Below are positions 13,001 through 25,000 of a DNA stretch of 64,000 bases, one piece after another; position 1 is the stretch's first letter; the number at the start of each line of letters is the position of its first letter. The notes below the pieces were generated by a model, which was not told where the DNA came from, did no database searches, and saw nothing but the letters and a program-made list of their open reading frames with translations. The DNA lies in assembly GCF_021018805.1 (NCBI RefSeq), contig NC_086256.1, positions 8,312,032 through 8,376,031 on the forward strand, given 5' to 3'. Source of the stretch: Prinia subflava (taxonomy: Eukaryota; Chordata; Aves; Passeriformes; Cisticolidae). The position numbers and the translations under genes were made by a program.

Positions 13001-16000
13001 GTATTTGTTCAGTTCTTCAATTCAAGAAAGGCAAGTCACTTTTATAGGTAACACACAGAAGCTATTGGCTGCCTAAAAAAGTATTCCCCAGAAATGCATG
13101 ACAGCATGGGCTGTGCTCAAAGATTTTTGAGGAAATTCTGTGATTTATATGTTGTATAGAGGTAAAGCTGTCTGGTTTAAATGTTCTTTTCAATTTTGGC
13201 TTCTGCACAAAAATTTTCTGTGACTGAAATGTTGGAAAGGTAAGCTGATATCTCAAAATCAGAAAAGGGTAAACATTAATATCATTAAGGTCACTGCATT
13301 TTAGTTCAAATAAAAAGCCACCAGCAGAAAACAGTAATTTAAACAGTGGTGGGATTTTGTTTTTGATCTTTCCTTAGGGGTATTTTCTTTCAGAAAAGTT
13401 TTCTTCCTGGTAGTGCCTGACCAGCATATTGAGGCATATTGATTTGCAGCCTATGGTGTCCTGTTATGACTTCCTGTTAAATATTCAGTTTTTTAAGAGT
13501 GTTTGCATTGCGGGTTATTTTTTCATTGTGATATTAGTGGATAATCATTCCTCGTTGTCTACATTTTTTCACCTGTGATATTTGCCAAGATGTTTATAGT
13601 TTGAAATTGCCCTCAGGTAAATGAGACTCCAAAATATGCTGTATGCATAAGCACTTCTGATTGACCACACTTGTTTTTAAATTATGAAATACAGACACGT
13701 TTGGTGAACAGATGTGTCTGCAATTACAAAATAAACTTCTTTCCCTTAACAACTGAAATATGTCCAAACACAGATAAGAGACCAATTAGATTATTAGATA
13801 CGCAATTTGGATGCTTGACTCTCATTAACTTTCACTGATGCCATCATGGAGGTGGATTAAGGAGATTTGATGAACCATGCAAACAGCATTAACCTCTGCA
13901 GGCTAACTGCTTAATCTGTGCATCATACATTAACTCTTTAAATTGTAAGTATAATTTTGAAGTTGCATGAATGTGTTTTTCAAGCATCCTGTTTCTACTG
14001 TTTTTTCTATCACATGTATTATTTAATGAAAAAGCAAACAAATCAAAAACTCCACAAAGAAGCATGCTACAAGTGCTATAAAAAGAAAAGTATTCTGAAA
14101 GTAGTATTACCTTTTCCTGGAAACACACATCGTTATTATCCTTGAACTTGTGTTAAATGCTGATTGTTATGTGCTATTCTCAACTTGTAGGAAAAAAACT
14201 TCAATATAATTTTCCTTAAAAAAATCTTTTTGTTAATTAGTGTTGTTTGAATGTTTAGGGATAATTAAGTCACTAAGTGTCTTTATAATGCATCTTCAAC
14301 TGAAAACTAAAGAAAATAAAACACAGTATCATTCTTACAAATGTTTTCTTCTGTGTTATGTTTAAGCTATTCCAGGAATTCATTTGAAGTACTAAGTGAT
14401 CATAAACGTTTGAAATACAAAGGAGATGGATTATTCCCATTTCTCTACTTTTCTTTGATTCTTGCATGTGGCTACAGTAATAAATCTGCATTGTCTGTAG
14501 CTCAGCACCAGTCAGAATGCTGAGACTGACCAGTTTGCTAAACTGTGTGAAAATTTTCTCACTGTACTGAAAATATAAGGGTTTCATGTTTAAGCTATTT
14601 AAAGATGTGTTTTTCTTCTGTTTTAGGGTTTTTTCAGAATCTGGGAGTTTTCTTATTGTGCTTTATTCATTGACACACAAGGAACCAGAGTTTTATGAGT
14701 GTGTTCCGTGCAGTGGGCAGACTGAGCTGGGCTTTCAGATCCTAACTTGTCATGAAACAGTTCACCTCTTCAAAGTAAGTGTCTTGCTTTCCTCCTGCCT
14801 CGTGGTTCTTCAAAATTTGCCTTAAAAAGAGTCATTATGATGTGACCCAAATGGATCTGCAGTGTTTGAAAATGATGTAGCTCTATAAAGCTTCTTTTTC
14901 CTAGGGACTACTAGGAAATTCAGTTTGTCCCTCAAATTGAGAAATGACTTCCAAAGTCAGCACTGCTCACTTTTCTAATAGCATTAAAACATCTGTCTTT
15001 TAAGTACACTGTGCTGTGTTGTACTTGCTTAGTGTTCCTTCCTACTAGTGACCTTCTGGCCTTATGAAACTCAGACTTCCTATGGTATTTGTGACTCTGG
15101 TGTGCTGTGTTCACATCTGGGTGATGCTTGCTGGAGAGCAAAGCTGAGTATTGTGCTTTGCTTGAAGCTGAATGCAAAAAGGAATTCAGAGGTTACAAAT
15201 TTCATCACAGTTTTATCATGGCAAATTTTAACTTAGTGCAAAGGAGCTCTCAAAGAATTTGATGCTAGAAGTCTGGGAGATGGCTAGTAAGGTTTGAGGA
15301 AGTTCTAGGAAATGTGCAGAACCTGAGGCTGAGTTGTTAATTTACTCAGTAAATGCTGCTATGCTCTGTCAGAGAAGCAGTGAGTGTAATGTGTATGCTA
15401 TGCTGTGTACTCAGTTCTCTTCCTAATTGAATTTCCTTCTTCAGGGCTGCCTTTAGCCTAGGGACAGCTTAGCTTTCTGAAGATGACAGATCTCTCCACA
15501 GAAGCTCACTGTTGTCTCCAGGAGTTGCCTAGCTGTGGTGTGTGAAACAGTTCAGGAACGTTTGCAGTTTCCTGTAGTGGTGACAGCCCTGGAGGAGTAT
15601 CTGAGCAGTTACAGTGAGGAAGCATCTGCTCCTGACTATAATTAGCCCAACTACTTCACAGAGTAGCAGGGAGCAGTGCCTAACAGGAAGGGAAGTTGCC
15701 TGCTTCCTTGTAGTGGTGAAAAATTTGAAAGTAGAGGACAAGCAGCAAATAATCATGTAAATGTCCTTAAAGCTGTTTCTTTGGGAGTAGTACCTCAGTG
15801 ATTGAAAGTTTGAAAGTTTCATGCTTCACAAGTGTGGAACATTTAATTCCAGAATGTTGAACCATCAGACAAGAGCTCTATCCAGTTTGAGTTGAGTGCA
15901 GAAAACCAAAATGCAGAAACTGAGTTCTTCAGCAGAATTTGCAAGAAACTTCCAATCAAAAGGTAAATCTCTCAGATGCCATTTATATGCAAAAATGAAA

Positions 16001-19000
16001 TATTTATTGGATGAGGCTTTTGATCTATGTGTTGGTTTAATGCAATTCTCTTGCATTAAAATCTGTGTATGTGCTTTTGTTTATTCCTCGAGTTAATATT
16101 TTTCTAGTAAAATGGTCAAGCTGACTGTATTCCAAAAAACCTACTTGGTACTGGTGGTTTTAATTTATACAGAGGATGTTTCTAAAAAGGCTTCCTCACT
16201 GATGAGGCTTAGTTCACTGTATTAAGCTTTAAGTGAGATCTGTCCTTTGAAGCAAATCTCTGCTTGAAATCTACCTAGATCAGAAAAAAATCCTTTTTTT
16301 TCTTCTTGGAGATTTCAGAGCTCCAAGACCTGGATAGGTTGAAACTTAGTAATTTTTAAGAACCTAGCTTATCCATCAAATTTTTATATATGACTAGAAG
16401 ATGGCCTTCATTTTCTTTCAAACAATGTTACAATCTTTACTGTAGCATCTCCTATCTTTTTACTATAAATCAATGCTTTGCTGTTAGAATGTCACTTAAA
16501 AGGTGTGTTTGTGTGATGCTGTGTGGAGGGAGGGTTTGTATATTCTTGCCCAAAAGCAACATTTGTATTTTCATTGTTTGATCTTAGAACTGTTTGCTGG
16601 GTGAACTCCCCAGCTAATCAGGGAGAAGAGAGATGGCAACTGCTTCTTAGAAAAATGATGCACTGTAGATGGCACATTGAAAAACATAAAGTTTCATGTT
16701 ACTGCTGCCAAATGTGACAAGGAAACATTTTTACTTTGATTTGTTCTGGTTTTAGTCCTCCCCACAGCTCTTCACCCAGCAAGTTGTCAGCAAGTGATCA
16801 TGACTCTGGTGTGGAAGATGAGGATTTATCCCCCAGACCAATTCCAAGTCCTCACCCAGTGAGTCAACAGGTAACTACAGAAATAGTTGTTCCTGGTGTC
16901 TCAGATGTGACACTTAGAGCAGCAAAACTCACTGTAAAGGAACTGGAGACTGTTAAAGGCTCTCTCTGTAAATGCTAGCAGGGAACAACAGAATTGAAGA
17001 AATGAATCAAGAGTCCCACTCCTTCTCTAGTTAACCTGCCATTTTTCCAGGATTCTAGACACTATAATTCCTGTAATGCTATGATTTGGGAACAGCGAAA
17101 GTAGTTTCTACTTTAGGAATCTCATTCTTGTTGAATGCAAGAGCTGTAGTGTCTGAGACAAAGACAGCAAGCTCTTGCTGTCCTAAATAGGACATTTATT
17201 TCATTTACCCAAAAGATCTGCTGCTCTGTCCCTTTTTTACTAAAGTGTATACAAATGCAATAAATACCAGCCCTTGTACAGCGTAGGTCCAGAGGGATGT
17301 GATAATTGTGTATAAAATATGTTCCATTGCAGGTATCTCCTGCATCTAAGAATAGCAAGAGGGAACATAGAGTCCACCTCTAGAAGGGGAATATCTATAC
17401 TCTGAAATGTACTCCCAAATGACATGGAGCATTCGTTTGGCAGACATGGCTGTTACACTATATGAAAGCAATTTTCCTTTCAGAATGTTCCTAAAGATAT
17501 TGCTGCTTTTTCTGGATTCTCCAATCTTTTAGGAACGTATTTAACATATGGTTGGTTTAGAGCTGATAATCATCATATATTGATTTTAAATGAAAACATT
17601 TTCTTTAAGGAAATTCTGCATTCAAAGAGCAGCCAATGTTTTTAAATTACCATACACGTGTGTAATTGTCCTTTCAGGTTACCAAAATTTTTCCTTCGGT
17701 GCCGGAGCTGTCACTTATTTTGGATGGGAGCTTCATAGAATCAGGACAATCATCTAAGCCTGTGGGGACTTCAAATGCCAAAAGTCTACCCACAGTGCCA
17801 AATCAGCCAATTGAAAAGAAGTGGTGCATGAGATCTAAGTGTCCCCCCAGCCAGCACTCTGAAGACAGGCAGAACTTTCCTACTAATATGGGAGATCCCT
17901 CTTTGAGACGATTACCAACTCCTATAAACCAGAAAATTCCACCTTCAGTGCCTTGTAGAGGAAAACAAGTTCTACTACAGCAGCAGGTGCAGTGTAAGAA
18001 GGCTTCCTCTCAATCAAGAAAAAGTTCAGGATCATCTTCTCCTTCAACTCCCTGTAGTGGGCCTTCCCCAGATGCATCTGTGCACCACCCCAGGAAGCCA
18101 TTGGAAAAACTTGTATTAAATCCTGACAGTGTCACATCCCAGGGAGAGCCTCTGGCTAGGAGAGCATCAATACCTGCTTCCAAGCAGCTTCCTGCTGTTA
18201 CACAGCCAGTCCTCCACAGCTCTGCTTTGTCACCACAGAGCTGCAGACAGCCACCAGACCTGCAGGTGCCAGTTCAGGTGTCACCTTCCTGTCCAGCATG
18301 CAGCTGTCAGTGTCCTGCTTCTCTCCAGTACAATCCCATAAACTCATGGCAAGGAGTTGGTAAAATGAGCCCCAACCACGGAGCGGAAATCCAAGTGGAG
18401 GTGGCTCAGCAAAATCCTTGTGCAGTGTTCCATCACAATACCATTTGCCCAAATGTTTGCTGCAACCCAGGATATGCCACAAGCAGCCCTATAAATGTGA
18501 GATATCCTGGGAAAACAGGGAGCTGTTCTCTTGACAGTGGCTTATCACCTGGAGTAAGGATGCCATCGAGCCCCTCGAGCCTGCAGTGCTGCGCAGCCCA
18601 CTCGCCGTGCCTGCCCTGCCCTGCTCCTGCAGCAGCACCAGATAATGGCATGATGGGATTATCTCCAGATGCATTCCGCCTCCTCACCGAGCAAGACAGG
18701 CAACTCAAATTACTGCAGGCTCAGGTTTGTGGAGATGTCAGCTTTCTGCTCTGCCCTCTCCGTGATTATGCTTTGATTGCTCCCCTGCCAAAGGAATTAA
18801 ATTAATTGTTGTCTATCTGTGTTGGAACAAGGGAGCCTGTCATACCAGCTGGAGTCTGGGCATGGAGAAGGGACTCAATTAGCTCTACCAATTGGTGTCC
18901 CTTTAAAAATTATTTGACTTATATCTCATTAAATTTTGCATTTATTTTTGTGGTGTTCCCGTAACATGAAGATTTGCTTTTAGTAGACTGTAATGCAAAC

Positions 19001-22000
19001 TGATACACTCTTTGTATAAATGCTTTTCTACTTAAATGCTTATTTGTGTAAAAAAAAAAAATCCATAGGCTTTGGAATTATTGTGAACTTAAAGATGAAG
19101 CACAAATGTTCACATATGTTGCTTTTTCCACCTTCAAGCCTGCAGCTCCCTGAGCTGTTGCTTCGAAAACTTCAGTTTTCTGCATCGATTCCTGATTCAT
19201 CAGGTCTTTGCTGTGCTAGAAAACTGGACTTTGGGAGTCTTGCTGTGTTCTGTTGCCTCACAAGGTTAAGTTTCTTTAAAATACCAGCCCCTTGATCAAT
19301 CTGCTGGCCCTGTATTTTGCAGGCTATGACTTGGGGCTGAAGAGCCAGAGTTTAAATTTTGCTGCTGGTGATGAACAATACAAAAAGGAAAGTTTGCAGT
19401 ACTTGAACTAGAAAATTACACCTGGAATTTGTTTTTGGTATAGTTCCTGTATGTAAAGTCAGGCTACCAAAGCATGGATTGTGTGAGGGGAAACCCCTCC
19501 TTACTGCCTTCACTGTTACTGTATTTCTCCCTGGAGCTGCAAACTAATTGGTGAACAGGATGGATGAAAATCCTAGAGAGAAGATTGCCTGGCAACCTTA
19601 ATTTTATCATTTAATTGCTTAGCTTTGTAATTAATACAAAGTTGGTGTAGGGACAGTTGGCATATAAATGCTTGGCTGGTAAGTCGGTTAATAGGCTTTG
19701 TGTGTGAATGAAAGGGAGGGAATACTTCCAGCAAGTGTGGTGCAAATAGGCTTTACCCAAGTTGTCTTGGTGCTGCCTCTGCCAACGTGCTTAAACATCT
19801 TTGCTAGCTCTGCCAACATCAAAATTGGTGTTTTGATTTATGCTGTGTGCACTGCTGAGAACTGGAAGGTGTTCAGACCACTGTGGCAGCGCAGCCCGTG
19901 TTTGAATCCAGATCTTAGCAGAACCCAATTAATTCCCTTTTGCCTGCTACAGCTTACATTTTCTTGTGCAGAGCCTAACTTTGTGCTGGCTGTTGCAGAT
20001 CCAGCGCTTGCTGGAGGCGCAGGCTCGCCAGGCGGGCTCCGGGGAGGCGGCAGCAGCCGGGCGGGCTGTGCAGGCGAGGCCAGGGGACCTCGTATCCATG
20101 GAGACACAGACCTCACCGCCACCGCTCAGGAGGAGAGGCGTCAGCGTTGCCGTGAGCACAGGTAACGCCGCATGATTTCAAACGGGCTGGCACCGCTTCT
20201 TCTGGACGTTTCTGTGGTTTGTTTGAGCGTGGAGGAAATGTGCAGAAATGCTGAAGCTGTGCAAACATGCACCTAGATCCAAAAAACACTTGAGTTGTTG
20301 AGGTGTTGTTTGCAAGTTCAGCCTGGAGTTACTTTTGTCTTTGATTGCCATCACTGAAAGAATTATTTTTCCAATAGCTTTAGAAAGGTGTTCTGTTTAA
20401 AATGGTGTCTTGTTAAGACATAACTCCACATCTTTTTTGATTTAATACACTGTTTTGAAAAGTATATAGCTTCTGTGTCATATAGTGTTCCAATAAATAT
20501 ATTATTGATGTTGTTTGTAAGTCATGCATGAAGAGGAGATTGTATATGCTTTAATTTAGGCAAGTTATGCAGCTGTATCTGTACAGCTGCATATTAACAT
20601 ATTAGTTCCTCTTAAATCCATGGAAATGTGGTTAGTCTGGAGGAAACTTTGAAACAGGCTCAAGGTCAATACATTAAAATTATTTAATACAACTTTTTTT
20701 TTTATCAAGTATACTTTGGAAGAAACTAGGACTTGAATGATGTTTTGGCAACTTTTAGCTGATTTAAACTGTAAATTACTTTTAAAATGTTGAAAGAAAC
20801 ATGAACAGGAGAAAATTATTCCTCTAGCTATACAAAGCCAAAGGGTCTCAGAAAAAAGTAATGACTCTTCCTGAACAGTTAAATGTTTAATTTTATCCTA
20901 GGTGCCAGTTTATTTTGGAATACAACCTCAGAAAAACAAGGCAACTCTGTACCACAAGGGAAAAAAGAGGATGGAGAGATTTCCAAGGAGGATATAAGCA
21001 TTTCAATTAATGCTGAACAAGATGCAAGTAATACAAGTATTGCTTCTTCCTTAAGGGTGGTTGACTTGCCCAGCTTTGTAGAGAGTATTCACCTTGTGGA
21101 AGAAGGGACTAATCAGAACCCTCCCCAGTAAGTAACAGAAACACCCTGTGCTCACATAATGTGCTGAAATGCCTTATGTAAGTTATTACTTCTGTATTAT
21201 TTTTTTCTTCAGGAGTTATAAATAGTCTGACCTCAGCTGTTGTGTTCTCTCCCTTCTTTATTTTTTTTAATTATGCTTTGAATTGTATAGCTCACCAAAA
21301 CACAGCTGCCTTTAGAGTCTGCATTTATCAGTCACGCAGGTTTAGCTCGCCTACCTATCAGCAGCAGCTGATGGCAAAAGCCTTTAATGTGCAAAAGCAT
21401 GCACTGTGCTGGCAGCACTCCTTTTCTTACCTTAAATCCTGACTGCAAAAGGGGGTGCTGCTATACTCACTTGTTTTCCTACAATGGCTTTTCCTTGTCA
21501 GCATTCAGAACTCTTCCAGTTCTGAGGGGCTTGGGATGAGGAGTTTGTAATTATGTGGCTGTTCCCTGAATTTCTCCTTATTTTATGCCTGATTACTTTG
21601 TGTGTGGTGTATGCAGATACTGACTTCACTGCTGTTAATTTAATTATTTTTAAGCTCAGTTTCTTTATAGTGTAGTGACTAATCTCAGACTAATTTGGGA
21701 AGTGGTTTTAAAAATGCTTTTAATTATCTATATGGATGCTATTTCTATGTAGGAATAGCTCAAAAATGTAGCACTTTAGTGATCTAATATTGTCTGAGTA
21801 TAAAAAACCAAAGGAGGGGGAATACCCTTCCAGTTAAATTAGGTTCCTAAAATACTCATATCGGGAAAAATGATGGTAATTAAGCTATAACCTGTTCATA
21901 GTCCTTGATTAAAGTACTGTCTGCAAACATATACTGCTACCAGAAATATTATGGATTCAGATCAATCTTATGAATATTGTATTTTAGGACAATGGCATCT

Positions 22001-25000
22001 TAAGGGTCTCTTCAACTTTGATTCATAAATCAGTAAAATAGCTGTAAAGTATCTTATAGTGAGAATGTAAACCATCACCCAGATTTCTTTGAGGAGGAGG
22101 ATGGGAACATTTTTGGGAATGATGAATAATTGCCAGTGTAACAGTAGCTGATAACCTACATTGACTATCTGGTATGTCACGTGGTTTAAATCTTATCGCT
22201 TTCAACACAGGCAATTGATCAGTTGAGTTCTGAAATTCCCTTATCTTACACTTGTCTCCTCAGGAGGAACAGGAAGGGGGAGGAGGGTTGCTGGTGGATC
22301 TTCTTGGGATGATAGCAGTATTGATATGTCTGGTCTCCAAGGGCTTATGCAATGCACACACCAACTGAGGGGGGTGCAGAGCATCATGTTGTAACTCATT
22401 CAGTGTTTGCCCTTTTTAGCCTTTATAACTCCTCTTTCACATCTCTTATTGAAAAATATTTCAATTAGGTGTGTGTTCTCAGTTTGTGATACTCACTGTG
22501 CATGTGTGTACCTGTAACTGTTTTTGAGAAGTTTTTAAACCGCCACAGGAATCCCGTGATAAGTTCTGTACCCTGGTAAAAGCAGCTTTTTGCACAAGTT
22601 GTGTGTCAGAGCATACAGAAGATACTTGTTCCTAAAGACTTATAAGTGAAATGCTGAAAACATAAATTCCAAATCGTTAATAACTTTCCTTACATCTGGT
22701 TTAAGTCACAGAGTGTCACTGAGTTGTGGCTAGTCCAGAGATGCCATTGCCACTTTCAAATGATCTTCTGAAAAACTAGTCAGGCTGTTGTAGTTGCACA
22801 CTTCTATTTTTTATTGTCTATTTCCTCAGTCCTCAAATGATTTTTGAGAGGAAGTGACTGCACAAAGGAGCAAAGCCTTGAGCAGCAGGCAAAATTAAAA
22901 CCCGTTATGTTTGCAGTACTTGATTGTTCTCTTCCCCTGATGTTTGTGGAAAAATAACAAACATATAGTAATAATGATGCTTTTGCTGTTTCAAGGAAGT
23001 ATGTATCTATCTTGGTGTTCTCTTCCAGAACTGGAAACGTTTCCCAAGCACTTGCTCGTGGTTCATCCTTGGAAGAAAGCGTCAGTGTGTCTTTACAGAA
23101 AGAGCCATCGGAGGGAGCCAGGAGCCAGGTGGTGGTAACAAGTGAGCAGAGCTCGGAGCCACCCACCTCGCTACAGCCTCTGCAGCCCTCAGAGGAGCAG
23201 AAGCTTTACCAGGACTTACTGGTAACTCATGCACGTTTTATATTCTGCACTGAATACAACAGTCAGAACAGCACCCTGCTGAAGTTATGATGTGGTGTTG
23301 GCATGAATGAAAGCTGCGTGTGGTTTTCAAATTCACATTGTGCTCTACAGAAGGCTCCAAGTTTGTGGTTCTTCAATTTTTAAAAGTGTTTAAGTGGTTA
23401 TTTTGTACTTCTCTTTCATGCATACATGGAGTACTTTCTATTATCTAATAAATAATAATTCTTCTATTCAAGGACATCAGCTGATAACTTCCCAGATTAG
23501 TGGCCTTTAATATAACATGACATTTTACCTTTAAGTCCCTCAAAGTGCAGATATTTTAATCTCGAAGAATATCAGTATTGTGATGTGTTTAAATTCAGAA
23601 CAGACTCTTATAGAAAGCTTGAAGTGTAAGATGTTCCAGTGTTTGACTACACTGCTGTGAGTTTGATTGCATCTGAACTGTATCTCAATTTGCCTTCTTT
23701 GTCAGAATAAGCTATTAATCCACGAAGTTGTGTAAGAATAAGTCGGGATTTTGGTATTTGACAGTCCCTGTATGTCATGATGTTTTTGCCATGTGCTCCC
23801 TTTTTCTGTAGGGCCAGGTAAACCACCTGTTAAAGACCTCAGAAGAGCAAAATCACTTGCCTTTAAAATCAGGATTTGTTATTGGTGATTGTCCCACGTA
23901 TCAGGATATTGAGAATACAGCAGAAGTGGCTCCAGAGGGTGACACAGGAGGGGTGGACAAAGAGAGTGTCATCAGTGCCACACTCAAGCAACTGAGGAGT
24001 CTTGGAGTGACCGTGGACTCACCTGGCACTATGAAGGAAAATACACACAAAGTGGAGAGTGCCAGGTAAATGCTGGTGGTTTTGAGTAGTAATGTGCAGA
24101 TCCAACTGAAAATGAGTATCTGGCTCAATGAGTGAAGAGAAGACTGTTCACTACCACTGGGATTTGGGTGCACCTTGATCTACATTTCCTGCAAAATTGG
24201 AATGCTGGCTCATGCTGTGGGCATTTCAGATGGGTTTAAGAGCTCTGCTAGCAAAACTCAGATTATTTAAATATAACACAAGTAGCTCTTGCTTGTTAGA
24301 GCACCTGGTGATTCTTAAGCATTGTGCATGCAATTCCCTAGAACAACGAGGAAGTTATGGGCAATTCTTTGGTTGTGTCAAAGTATTCTAGAGCAACTCT
24401 GGACTTGGGAGACTGAACATTAAGCAGCTGTGTATTTTGTCATTGCTTCTCAATCTTTGTCTGGCACTTTATCAGTATATGTGATATTGTTACTGTGGCT
24501 TTGGTATCTAATCAAAACTAGTTCTGTCTTAATTGCTTTTTACTGTGGGTGCTGTGCCTTGAGCAGAGAAAGTGCTGGGGAGGGAAACAGCCTTGTTGAA
24601 ACAGAGGAAGGAACAGAGAAGTAACTTCTGAAGGAGGGCTTTTAGGCACAGGAATTTACTTGTGTAGCTGTGTAGGCATAGGATGACTGCCTGGTACAGC
24701 TTCACTTTCATCCTTATTGTCTTCTTGATCCCAGTGTGTAGCTGTTATGTAAACAAAAAAATCTAACCACCTCCTAATTCATCTTCTCTTCAGCCATGTG
24801 TCAAAAGCTGTTTCCAGTCATACAGTTTCTAACCTCTTTTCTCTCCTTTTTACTTGTATTTTATTGGGTGTTTTTCTGGAATTTCTGAACTGCCTTCCTG
24901 GCTGGAGTCTGTCAGTGTTCTTTTAACGTCAATAACGTGCTAACATGTGAACCCATAAGGCAAAACTGGAATTCTTGGGGTTTTTTTTCTTCAAACTTGG

